NCBI GenBank assembly: GCA_032690845.1
Contig: CM064430.1
Location: 45,419,882 to 45,483,881, forward strand
DNA: 64,000 nucleotides
Source: Eleusine coracana subsp. coracana
Lineage: Eukaryota > Streptophyta > Magnoliopsida > Poales > Poaceae
Direction of reading: 5' to 3'
A program made the translations under genes and the position numbers. Positions 22,558 through 32,061 of the stretch are shown here, in pieces. The number at the start of each line of letters is the position of its first letter. The stretch's first letter is position 1. The notes below the pieces were generated by a model. The model was not told the DNA's origin. It made no database searches and was given only the letters and a program-made list of their open reading frames with translations.

Positions 22558-24200
22558 TCCTGACAAACTCATCACGGCAAGCTGCTGCTACTGCAATCCT
22601 ACGTGATGATCCAGCCATCCAGCACCCAGAAGCTCATCAAGGAAATTAGTACGTCCTTCTACTGCCCTTTCTCTTCCTGCACTACTTCGAGTCTTAATTA
22701 CCTTCTGTTTCTTTGAGGTTTTGCCCCTGCGCTTAGGAAATATGGTGTTCTTTGGATCTTGGTTGAGATGCACTAGTGTTACAAAAAATACAGCAAAGTC
22801 TCCGGCCTAGGTATAGCGATCATCACACTTTTAAGGCGTGTTGAAACAAAGTTCACCTTTCCTTGAGCTCTTCTACTTGACTTAAGGGAAATGGTATGTA
22901 AGAGAGTCTGAGATCCTATGCTAAAGCAAACAAAAAAAGTTGAGAAAAAAAAAATCAACTATATATTGCAATAGTTTGGTGAGATGGAGCGTAAAACGCA
23001 CTCACCGGGATTAACTCAAACTCTTAATTACCACCCAAGTCACTAGCAGCAGTGAAAAGGGATGGAATGAACGGAGTGATCACGTCCAAGGAGTTGTTGT
23101 GAGCTGTCCTAGTTCCGGAGACTTTGTTGTTGTTTTTTGTAGCATTTGTGTTGATTAACTTCGATTTTCAGAGCATTGTATCTTCTTGAGTTCAGGTTTG
23201 CGATTTCCTTGAGGGGGCAGAGGTCTAAGCACTCTTGGTTGTGTGGTGAAGAGTTGGGCATAGTTGGACTTAATAGTTTCTGAGCCATGCATTGATGTAA
23301 CCAAAATATCTGGATGTGGGTTCTTTGATGATGTAACCTTCACTGATGCATCAATGAAATTATTCCCCAGAAATTATAAAATTTTTGTATGTTTCTGAAT
23401 TTGAATCATATGCATGCATTGTATCGATTGGTCCCAACTCCAAGTTCAGGTGCCACAAATTGTCAGGACATAGTAGTTGAGGAAAACGAAAAACAAAATG
23501 TCATACTGCAGAGTGTTCAAATGTCACAGCCTAAATATCAGTCATGAGCACTAAGCTTCTAAACAAACATGAACTTATGAGAATGAAACTGAACTACACT
23601 AGTTCTTAAGTTCACTGGCAAGGTCAAAGTATCGGTATCCCTGAAACTGAAAAGTAGAGAACAAGACAACCTGCTAAAAACTACAGTATCACTGATCCTA
23701 TGTCCATTTCAGAGGTTCGTGTTGATATTGCTGAACATTCAGACCATTCAAGAATTGGAAAATGGCTAATCCTTCCAAAGTTTTTTGTTTGTTGTTCAAC
23801 TTCAGTAGTTGAACTGAAGGATCCATGATTTATTAATTCGTCAGAAAACCTAAAAACTTTGAGCACAAGCAGAATAGTAGATGGACTAAAAATTACAGAT
23901 CACTGGTTACCAAGCTTGGATTCTGCCATTTCAGTGGTTCCTGCTGTCATTGCTGAGACCTCAAGAGTTGTAAATTGTTAGTAAGTCTTGTGTGTGTGTC
24001 TGTCAGTTTTCACTACCTCTCCAGTTTCAGTTTAGCAGTTGCCGGATTTTTGTCAGTGTCAAATGTCATTTGCTTTTGTCAGTTTTGTCACACTGAAGTT
24101 GTGCTCAGTTAGATAGCCCAAGCCTTCAAGGTCTTGGAGTATGAAGTCATGCACTGGTTCGTGCAGATCCTGTGCGAGTTTTATAGGCCACATTTGCCAT
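22558..24200 (+). repeat. 3' flanking block, copy 2 of a local duplication
   Basis: This flank is similar to 18,044-19,192 and 20,055-20,990 downstream of the unrelated gene at 17,386. Shared landmarks include 'ctactgcaatcctacgtgat', 'cactcaccgggattaactc' and 'atgaagtcatgcactggtt'. The junction in both copies lies at or just after the stop codon (ctgatcc). No gene is seen. Confidence 0.75.
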
Positions 24201-24204
24201 TATA

Positions 24205-24345
24205 GACCAGAATGAGGACGACGCCGTTATGGCAATCTTGGCGTCCCCAGCACTTGATCCACGCATCCAGGTTATGGCAATCTTGGCGTCCCCTGCACTT
24301 GATCCCGACAAACTCAGCCCCTTCCCTGCGCACGTTGTATTCTGT
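24205..24345 (+). pseudogene. NAC gene relic 1
   Basis: Bases 24,205-24,225 are identical to 22,137-22,157 inside the NAC gene (the codons for DQNEDDA). They are followed by a 35-bp unit present twice (24,226-24,260 and 24,271-24,305, one mismatch), and then by sequence like the NAC stop region (gatcccgacaaactca). This looks like a NAC copy reduced by deletion to a middle fragment and its 3' end. Confidence 0.6.
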
Positions 24346-25187
24346 TGATTTGCTGATGGATAGCTAGACGATCCATGTAACACAGTTAACTCGATCGATT
24401 GGTTGTAACTCGAACTCCATTGTAAAAAGATTCTTCTGAATTGATTGGTTGTCATATACTTATTCTTATTTATGGTGAAACATATGTAAAATGTGTTGTT
24501 TCGATTTGGATTGTTCAATTTGTCCTCATGGTTTGTGCGTCAAGGCTGGTGAAAGTTATCTTGTTCACCTGCGATGCAGAATTAATGCAGATGATGCACA
24601 TATATATTTCGACTCCTTGCAACATATTGTCATGGACAGAAGAGAGAAATAGCGTGTCCATTCCGAGAGCATGGTGCCGCGGTTCCCGCAGCATGATATT
24701 TTAAGCTGTGGAGAGGACTAGAGGAATGGTTTCATTTGATTTCAGGAGTTCGATCTTGTTTGGTCCAGTCCAGTCCGGTTCCGTGTTGGGCTAGGATGGA
24801 CCCATTTATCTGGGCCGCCTGGATGTTACAGCCCATTAATGCATTTTTTAGTCTCTACTGATTTGGCCTCAAGTGCAAGTTCAGCTCAGGTGTCACCACT
24901 GCCAGTACAGAGTTCAGAGAAAACGAAGAAGAAAAAACAGCGAGACTATATTTTTATATTGCAGAAGCACCCAAACTTCATAGTCATCATCAAGCACTAA
25001 GCTTCTCAAGGAATCAGAACAGCCAAAAAGTAGAATGAGTATTCAGAACATTCAAGAACTGTAAAACGGATGATCCACCAAAAGCGTCATGATAGCCATT
25101 CAGCTTCAGTAGTTGAACTGATGATTCAAATATTGTGGGCTGATAGAGAATGATCAACACAGCAAAAGGCCTGAAATCTTTAACACT
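24346..25187. other. Intergenic sequence with diverged flank fragments
   Basis: No gene was found. A segment near 24,868-25,020 resembles the 3' flanking blocks around 18,932 and 23,440 (gcaagttcag...gcactaagcttct), so this is probably a third, more decayed copy of the same block. Confidence 0.5.
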
Positions 25188-25411
25188 AGCAGTTGACGTA
25201 ATAGTAGGTATATCGATCAGTAAAATCTGTTTTGTTCGGTGATTAATGGTATGTTCGAACTGATTCGTCTTTTTTTATATATATAAATATAGCAGTTGAC
25301 GTAATAGTAGGTATATCGAGTGATCCTTGATAAACGCCCATGTGACTATAAAAGAAGAAGAATCAGTTCGAACATACCATTAATCACCGAACAAAACAGA
25401 TTTTACTGGTC
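25188..25411. repeat. 48-bp perfect inverted repeat plus 29-bp direct repeat
   Basis: The arm at 25,218-25,265 is the exact reverse complement of 25,361-25,408. Similarity continues a few bases outward (cga-t/c-cag) and inward (tctt runs). The 95-bp spacer contains 25,291-25,319, an exact copy of the 29 bp at 25,188-25,216 that lies immediately before the first arm. Perfect arms imply recent origin or selection. Confidence 0.9.
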
Positions 25412-25625
25412 GTTGATAAACATTACATATTTAAACTGGTCATGATGTGGTGCTCTTGACGTCATCACTGTGACTTCTTTTGCTGCAACTGCCAGAACTT
25501 TGTGTACGTACTGCAACATTGATTGGCCCAATTGCACGTTAAGTTCAGGTGTCAGCACTGTCAGTACAGAGTTTTTCTCAGACAAACTAGAGAGTACAGA
25601 ATAACGAAAACCAGAAACAAACCAG

Positions 25626-25657
25626 GGTGTCACGCTTGGCGAGCTGCTCCTCTTCGG
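25626..25657 (+). pseudogene. NAC gene relic 2 (C-terminal motif)
   Basis: These 32 bases encode GVTLGELLLF in one frame and match the C-terminal GVTLDELLLD codons of the NAC gene (near 22,477) with few changes. The surrounding sequence is not coding. Confidence 0.5.
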
Positions 25658-26351
25658 AAAAAGGTAACCGCGAACCCCTCTGACCACCTAGATCACGGCT
25701 TCCTCCTCTAAATATTTCATTTAATTTATTTCGGATTTTGGTTTTTAACCTAAATTTGGAAAACTATTGTCCTCATAAAAAGTTTTTTGTGGTACGGGTA
25801 AAGTCAATACAAAAGTGATACTATATATATAACATGTTAACTTCAAAATCAAGCACTAACAATGATTTGAATAAGAATGAAGGATTTGTTACATTTTTTT
25901 TGGGAATAGGATTTGTTACATTAATCTACCTCAACATCTATAGATAATTAAGTATTTGGTAATAATATTAATGACATAATAATGTAATATATGAAAATTT
26001 TGGTTATTTTGGATATTATGGTTTTATATAAAAATTCAAATAATTATGATTAGCTATTTTTGGAAACTGAAATAATTTTGCTTAACCAAATAGCTTCAAA
26101 ATATCCATTATATCAGTTCACTTTGGTCTTTGATTTACGGATTTTTTGCCCACCTGAAGCCATGACATGGGAAAAGAGGACAATATGTATATATAGGGAA
26201 CCAACACCAGAGGATGAAACATCATGCAAATAGAATGAGCATCAACAAGCAACTAATTATTTTGATCGAATTTGACGCTTCTACAGAAACATAGGGCCTT
26301 GTATTTGCATACAACATATATTATTTATTGGTTGGTATTAGGTAGAGTTCA
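25658..26351. other. AT-rich intergenic sequence
   Basis: No gene, repeat boundary or RNA was recognised in this AT-rich stretch between the NAC relics and the 3' end of the peptide gene. Confidence 0.5.
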
Positions 26352-26879
26352 TCATTGTACGAAAGGTTGACCTTTCCTCGCCCAAGATAACTGTGGCGGA
26401 CATCTAGGATTACAAACAGGGCAATTTTTCCGACAGATATCCATCGTGTGGTAGCAATATTCTTCAGGCTTTTTGTTTATACAGCAATAGCAGTCGACCC
26501 CAACATTACTACCACACTTTGCTTTCTGGCAAAATATCAATGTGAACTTGCTGTCATCATTCAATAACCTAGTGGAACCCACCGCCATAGCATTGTAGGT
26601 AGGGCTATGTACGTAGATCCTGTTTGAACTTTCAGCCCGTTTCAACTGAGGATGACCTGGTTTAACATCTAAGAGTGTTCATCAACACGAAATATGCAGG
26701 TATGAAACATATCATATATTTTTTATATAACTAAAACATGTCATATATTGAATGACAAGATGTCAAGATATGTAAGAGTAGTTACTATGCGTTGACGATA
26801 CCGAGAGCAGGAAGAGCAAGGCTAGGGTCGCCGTGTACGACAGGCCTTGATGGTACCTGCCCAACATGTTGGATTGCAT
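26352..26879 (-). CDS. Secreted cysteine-rich peptide, Meg/Ae1-like
   Basis: This gene has two exons on the minus strand. Exon 1 (26,879-26,786) starts MQSNMLGRYHQGLSYTATLA and continues LLFLLSVSSTH, a clear signal peptide. The intron is 26,785-26,657 (starts gtaac, ends ccag, phase 1). Exon 2 (26,656-26,352) completes a protein of about 132 residues. The mature part has ten cysteines in the pattern CQKAKC, DCYCC, EYC, DIC, NCPVCNPRCPP. The CYCC and NCxxCNPxCPP signature is that of the grass Meg (maternally expressed gene) / Ae1 / embryo-surrounding-factor family, defensin-like peptides secreted in endosperm and embryo-surrounding tissue. A second in-frame ATG at 26,867 is an alternative start. 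It is transcribed against the neighbouring cluster genes. Confidence 0.82.
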
Positions 26880-27067
26880 GCTACGTACAGCTGAGATTTT
26901 GTATTCAAGAAAACTTGATTCGTAGAAGCAGGACTGCAGGAGACAATATAATCGTCTTGTATTTGTTGGTTACATATAGAGAGAGGATCGGAGGCAAGGC
27001 TTGATCACACTGTCAAGAGAGCGAGGTCCATGCATTGATGCATGGAAGGAGATCTATGGGCAGCGAG

Positions 27068-27075
27068 GTATATAG
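27068..27075 (-). promoter_or_regulatory. TATA box of the Meg/Ae1-like gene
   Basis: The minus strand reads ctctatatacctc about 190 bp upstream of the ATG at 26,879. This is the best TATA candidate for this gene; the 5' leader would be about 155 bases. Confidence 0.5.
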
Positions 27076-28170
27076 AGAAGGATTCGTTCGATTTAATGGT
27101 GTTAACGTTACTAGCACAAGTAACTCAAACGTTTGACATGCATTGCTCTCCTTTAATCCTCCAGCCGATTTCAAAGCGGAAAACACCACCGTAGTCATCA
27201 ACGTGCGGTCATCACTATGTGAACGTGCACTTTAACGCGGCACTCTCCCCGTTGCCGCGTCATCGATCGATTCCTGTCTCTGTTTCTGACGACCTCCCCA
27301 ACGATCGAGCACCCCCCCCCCCCCCCCCCAACTTGTGTGCACGGGCACACAGCGGCAACGACTGTGTGCACTGGCAATCGGTCACAAGTAAGCTGCAGTC
27401 CGTTGCTCGAAGACAAGAAGTGGTTTAGTTAGTTTGAACTGTTCCCCTTAGATGCTCCGAGCTGAGCACTGATGAATAACCTTCACTGACAAACAAAGAA
27501 GATGACGGCTTCATGCTGCATCTTCAATTCGAAGAATGGGAGGACCATAGGTGGCAGCTGCGGTCTTCCATTGGCTGAAGAAGCAGACGAATTTTAGATT
27601 AGATAAATTTCTTAATATAGAGTAGAAATATGACATAATCACTGAAAAGATGAAAATAATACCCAACTGTTATAAACAGTAGTTGTTATTGTTACGAACA
27701 ATGACAGAGGTACGGTTTCTCATCACTGCTGACGTTCTTCATATTGCAGGACCTACGTACTCCAACTTTTCTGAAGAATGCACAGGTCATGGAAAATCAA
27801 CCACCTTTTTTTTATGTATTATGTTTCTGACTGCGTTTGGAGCTTTCATCAGTCAACGCCTTGCCCTACATTTGGTTCCATAGCCTCACAATTTCGAATT
27901 AAGATGCATTGGTGTTTCATTTTCATAGCTTTTGGCCTTTATTCACCTCGGCATCAATTTGAAGACTTGCTTGGACTTCTTCCATCACAGAAACTCTGAA
28001 CTGACAACGGTACTTGTGCTTTGCAGATATACATTTTTTTTTTGAGTTTTCTTTGCAGATACACATTACATCAGGAAAAACAAAACAGATTACTACATCT
28101 ATTTCAGAACTGAGGATGTACACGTTATGAACGTCGACGTGGCTACGGGAATTTAATTTGATTCTATATT
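27076..28170. other. Intergenic sequence
   Basis: No gene was recognised. It contains a poly-C run at about 27,310-27,329 that generates spurious proline/glycine open frames. Confidence 0.5.
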
Positions 28171-28402
28171 GCGTACATGGCTGAAGTAAAGTCCAGTTTT
28201 TAGTGTTCCGGTGGTTTGACACTTTGGTGCTTGAAGGTGGCATAGCGCGCAACGTATTTCCAGATTAGTGAGTAAAGAGCAGAGTTTTGGATAAGAGCGG
28301 TTTTATTAATGAACTGACAATTCTGCAAGTGAGTCTTCAGAAACCTAGAAATATTTATTTCATATAATGTTTTTATCCAATAAAACTTGCAAATAGTTTT
28401 AG

Positions 28403-28940
28403 TGGATAATTGCATAAACCACGCCATAAGTTACTTTGAGTTTAAGATTTCCACCCATAAAGGTTTTCGTTGCAAATTCTCACCCACCTAATGAGTTTAA
28501 TTATAAAAACATCCCAGTTGACACATATTTAATTAATTTTATATGTTTTTATTTATTGATATAAATTAAAAATTAAACTAAGTTAAATAATTATAACATT
28601 GTTAAAGATTTTTAGTGTGTAATTTCTCTTATTTTCATAAAAAATATATTCAAATTTCAATTTTTTTTAAAACACAGTTTGAACTTTAATTGAAAAATTT
28701 TCTACATATTCTCTATATAAATATAAATATTATTATTTTAATATTTGTATGTTTGATAAGAACATCATTGACTACTCCAAATAAACAAAAATATTTGAAT
28801 AAATTAGACATGGATATATTGGGGTGGTTTTTGCAACAAAACTCGTTGGCTGGGTGGGGATTGTAACAAAATAACTTATGGGTGAGAATCTCAAATCTCA
28901 AATTCTAAGTGAATTATAGAGTGATTATTGCAATTAACCC
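28403..28940. mobile_element. Mutator-type MITE with ~95-bp terminal inverted repeats
   Basis: The ends ggataattgca... and its inverted partner (reverse complement gggttaattgcaa...) remain similar for about 95 bp. The 9-bp direct repeat tagttttag flanks both sides (28,394-28,402 and 28,941-28,949), the target-duplication length typical of Mutator-like elements. The interior is AT-rich and non-coding. The duplicate promoter near 31,720-31,775 lacks the insertion. Confidence 0.87.
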
Positions 28941-29329
28941 TAGTTTTAGCCTCTGTTTCCAATTTCCATCACGTGTTAAATTAAAGGAAAACAAAAACAA
29001 AGGAAGTTGCATTGATGGGCTGTAACAGACAGCTGGCCCAGTCCGACTTGGCCTTCACGAAGCTGCCAGCTGAAGCGGGTCTGGCCCTAGCCAACCTCGG
29101 ACCGGATCTAATCTGCACGGGCTCCTCCCTCTGCTTCGCCTTCCCCTTACTCTGCCCTAGCCAACCTAACGGCTAACGCCACGCACAGCTTCGCCTTCCC
29201 CTTCCTCTGCTCTCGCGGTCTCGCCTCCCGCCTCCATCGAATTCTCGAAATCGAGACGGGCGCGCACATCCTCAGATCCTGAGATTGATCCACATCTCAC
29301 GCTCTCCTCCGCCCCGCAAGAAGTTCGTG

Positions 29330-30031
29330 ATGGGCGACGCGCTCGATCACACCGCCGCCGCAGATCCGATCCGCCCATCCCGAGAGGAATTCGAGCGCAG
29401 GACGGCGCCACTCGCCGATCTGCCCAGCAAGAGCAAGACCACGGGCGAGGCCAAGACGGAGGCGCTCTGCGGCCGCCGCGGCTTGCTCGAGGCCCTCACG
29501 GCGCCGTGGAAGAAGACAAGCTGCTGCACTGGAGACGAGAAGCCCACCGCTCGTCGCAGCTGGGTCATCGACCCGCACCGACCCTCCCGCGAGGACTTCA
29601 TGCGCATGACGGAGCCGCTCATCGACTTGCTGCGCCGCGCCAACCCCGACGACACCCAAACACAGGCCCTCAGCCAGCTGCTGGATCGCCTGATCCTGGA
29701 GTGGCTCAGCAGTGCGGTGCCACCCGGACGGATCCCGCCGCCCAAGAATCACACCGTGGAAGGAGGCCGCCGCCGACTCGTCGCCACGGCTCTCCGTTGC
29801 TGGAACAAGATCGTGGGCGCGTTCAAGCACACCAAATCCCCCGCTGTCGTGGCACGAGCAGAAGCAGGAGGCAACCCGACCCGCATGTCCAGTGAGGAGT
29901 TCCTCAACATGACGGCACCGCTCGCCGAGTTCCTGTGCTACGCAGACGACAATGACCCCAACACCAAGGAGCTCTGCCGTTTGCTGGACCACCTGATAAA
30001 AGAGTGGCGCGCTGATGAGCGCAAGGGGTGA
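29330..30031 (+). CDS. Small protein with three ~45-residue repeats, unknown function
   Basis: This 233-residue intronless protein is a paralogue of the one at 17,386. The module occurs complete twice: about 80-125 (RPSREDFMRMTEPLIDLL, then ANPDDTQTQ, then LLDRLILEWL) and about 182-228 (MSSEEFLNMTAPLAEFLCYA, then DDNDPNTK, then LLDHLIKEWRA). A shortened third copy lies near the N-terminus (RPSREEFERRTAPLADL). The linker between modules is basic and contains PPGRIPP and a conserved WNK(F/I)xGAFKxTKS segment also present in the paralogue. The ATG at 29,330 was chosen by alignment with the paralogue (KKFVMGD against KKFLTGD). No catalytic motif, signal peptide or membrane segment is seen and no family is recognised. 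Promoter and 3' flank belong to the 32,062 gene type. Confidence 0.75.
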   Translation: MGDALDHTAAADPIRPSREEFERRTAPLADLPSKSKTTGEAKTEALCGRRGLLEALTAPWKKTSCCTGDEKPTARRSWVIDPHRPSREDFMRMTEPLIDLLRRANPDDTQTQALSQLLDRLILEWLSSAVPPGRIPPPKNHTVEGGRRRLVATALRCWNKIVGAFKHTKSPAVVARAEAGGNPTRMSSEEFLNMTAPLAEFLCYADDNDPNTKELCRLLDHLIKEWRADERKG

Positions 30032-30099
30032 TCGATGAGCAATCGCGGCGTTCACTGTAATTTGTGAAAGGAAATGACGTTGATTGACAGCCTGATGAC

Positions 30100-30192
30100 G
30101 CAGTGGCGGAGCAGCGCGCCCGGAAGATCGCAGCGGAGAAGTCCATGCGCCTCATACATGTCATCCGCAGCGTCCTGTCAGAGTCAGATTAA
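30100..30192 (+). pseudogene. 3'-end relic of the TTAGKS-repeat gene type
   Basis: Downstream of the 29,330 gene, one frame reads AEKSMRLIHVIRSVLSESD then stop. This matches the C-terminal TTAGKSISVIRSVLSEKD of the frame ending at 33,360. It is not in frame with the 29,330 gene. It shows that unit 1 once ended with the same coding sequence as unit 2. Confidence 0.7.
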
Positions 30193-31552
30193 GACATTTA
30201 GGTCATGGACTGAATGTCTCTGCTCCTCGACGATAGTCTGTAATTGGCAAGATGGATGTAACTGACTAACTGTTAATCTTTTCTCGTTTGGCGATTCTTT
30301 CCGACTTCTAAATCTTACATCAGTGAAAGCACTGTTCAAGTTGTTCATATGCTCCTTTTGCTTTTCAAACTAAGAATCTGATGATTTGCTCACGTAATTT
30401 CTCTGCCTGCACTTGATCTCTGAATCAATGAACTCGATTATTAAAGATAGCATTCTTCTGAATTGACTGTTAGCAGAACGAATTAATCACTGTCAGATTG
30501 ATTTTGTTCATTCATTTCTCGGTTATAATTCAATAGACTGTCCACCTTTTTTTTTTTTTGAGACAAATAGACTGTCCACCTGTCGCTGAGGCAGCAGAGT
30601 GTTGTTTGGGGAGGCTTCTGTTTCTGTTACATTGGAGAGCACTGTCTGAACATGAGTTGCCTGTTGGTCATGTATCAAGTAGCAGCAAAGCTTCGCCTGG
30701 CATCACAAAATTTTGTAGCTAGTTGGGCATGAATCTTTACATGGTCGATGACCACCCTTCTGAAACCAACTGATTGCAGTAAGTCTGTGCCCTGTTCATT
30801 ACCCATTCCCTGCGATGTTGTCTGATTTTGAAGTGAAAGAATCGTGTTCAGAACGGTTACCTTTTCTCTGAATTTCCTGGGTTCCTGCAGACAGTTGATG
30901 CTTGAAATATTCCCTGTAATACCACCTCTACTCTGAAGAATACGAGATCAAGAACAAAAATTCTTTGTTTTCGTTTGGGGACTACATGGGCATACTTCAG
31001 AGAAGGGGAAGCACAGGTGTGCCTGAATATGGAATGAGCTGAATGTGCTAGTGCCTCACACGAATTCAGCTAGTACTTTGTTTGTCAGGGAGCAGGTTGA
31101 CCTGTTGCATGTCAATGGCTTTAGCAATCCAAGATTCTAGGAACATTGTATTCATGGCTGCCAATGCAAACAAATATGCATCCAGATTTATAAAATTTTG
31201 TTGGTTCAGAGTCCAGAACCGAAGCCTGAAAGCAGTTGAAACAAACTGCCATGCGTACTCTGTTGGCACCAGAAAACGAAGTTCCTCTGAAAATTGGAAA
31301 TAACACAAGTATATAATGTATTCATGGCAGAAACACTGCAATGTGGCTTCTCCCTCAATGATGTTGGAAATGTACTTGTGTAGAATCTAGAATGTATAAC
31401 AAAATATGACGTGCTCATAATATCACGTGTTCAGTCTAATAGTTATTTTCTGGCCTTTTATCATGTCTTCTGTCCTGAAAATTGGTTGTAAAGATGAACG
31501 CTAATGTACCGTGTATGTATTCCGAACCCGGCTATGGTAACTAAATTTGGTT
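30193..31552. other. 3' flank of unit 1, no gene
   Basis: The 3' untranslated and flanking sequence is similar to 33,410-35,040 (for example 'catggactgaatgtctc', 'tggatgtaactgac', 'ctgttggtcatgta' and 'agcagcaaagcttcg'). No open frame of substance was found. Confidence 0.6.
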
Positions 31553-32061
31553 ATATATTACGTACATTGCTGAAGCAAGTCCAATTTTTAGGGTTACGGT
31601 TGTTTGACACTTAGTGCTTCAAGGTGGCATGCGCGTAACGTGTTTCCAGATTAGTGACTAATAAGCAGCGTTCTGGATAAGAGCAGTTTTATTAATAAAC
31701 TGACAATTATGCAAGTGACTATGATTCGTATTTAGAAAGATAGCAATATTTCTGTGTCCTCATCACGTGTTAAATTAAAGAAAAATAAAAACAAACGAAC
31801 TTGTATTTATGGGCTGTAACAGCCAGCTGGCCCAATCCAACTTGACCCTCACGAACCTGCCAGCTCAACTGGGTCTGGCCCTAGCCAGCCTCGGACCAAA
31901 TCTAGTTTTCTTGGGCTCCTCCTTCCCTCCGCTTAAATCCCACGACGACACACCCGCGCGCCACACGCAGCTTCTCCCTTTTCCCCTTTCTTGCTCTCGC
32001 CTGCAAAATCCTCCCCACTCGATCCAACCGTCTCCTCCTCCTCCTCCTCGCGAATCGCGCC

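Larger units (their letters stand above)
28171..31552 (+). repeat. Tandem gene-cluster unit 1
   Basis: The sequence is colinear in its outer parts with 31,553-35,100. The distal promoter (28,171-28,330 against 31,561-31,720), the proximal promoter (about 29,014-29,160 against 31,810-31,925) and the 3' part (from about 30,139 and through 30,590-31,250 against 33,260-35,040) all match. The central coding parts do not. Unit 1 additionally carries a MULE-type MITE. Confidence 0.75.

Noticed and set aside
29297..30055. Long minus-strand frame opposite the 29,330 gene
   Set aside because: Shadow frame caused by high GC at third positions of the plus-strand gene.
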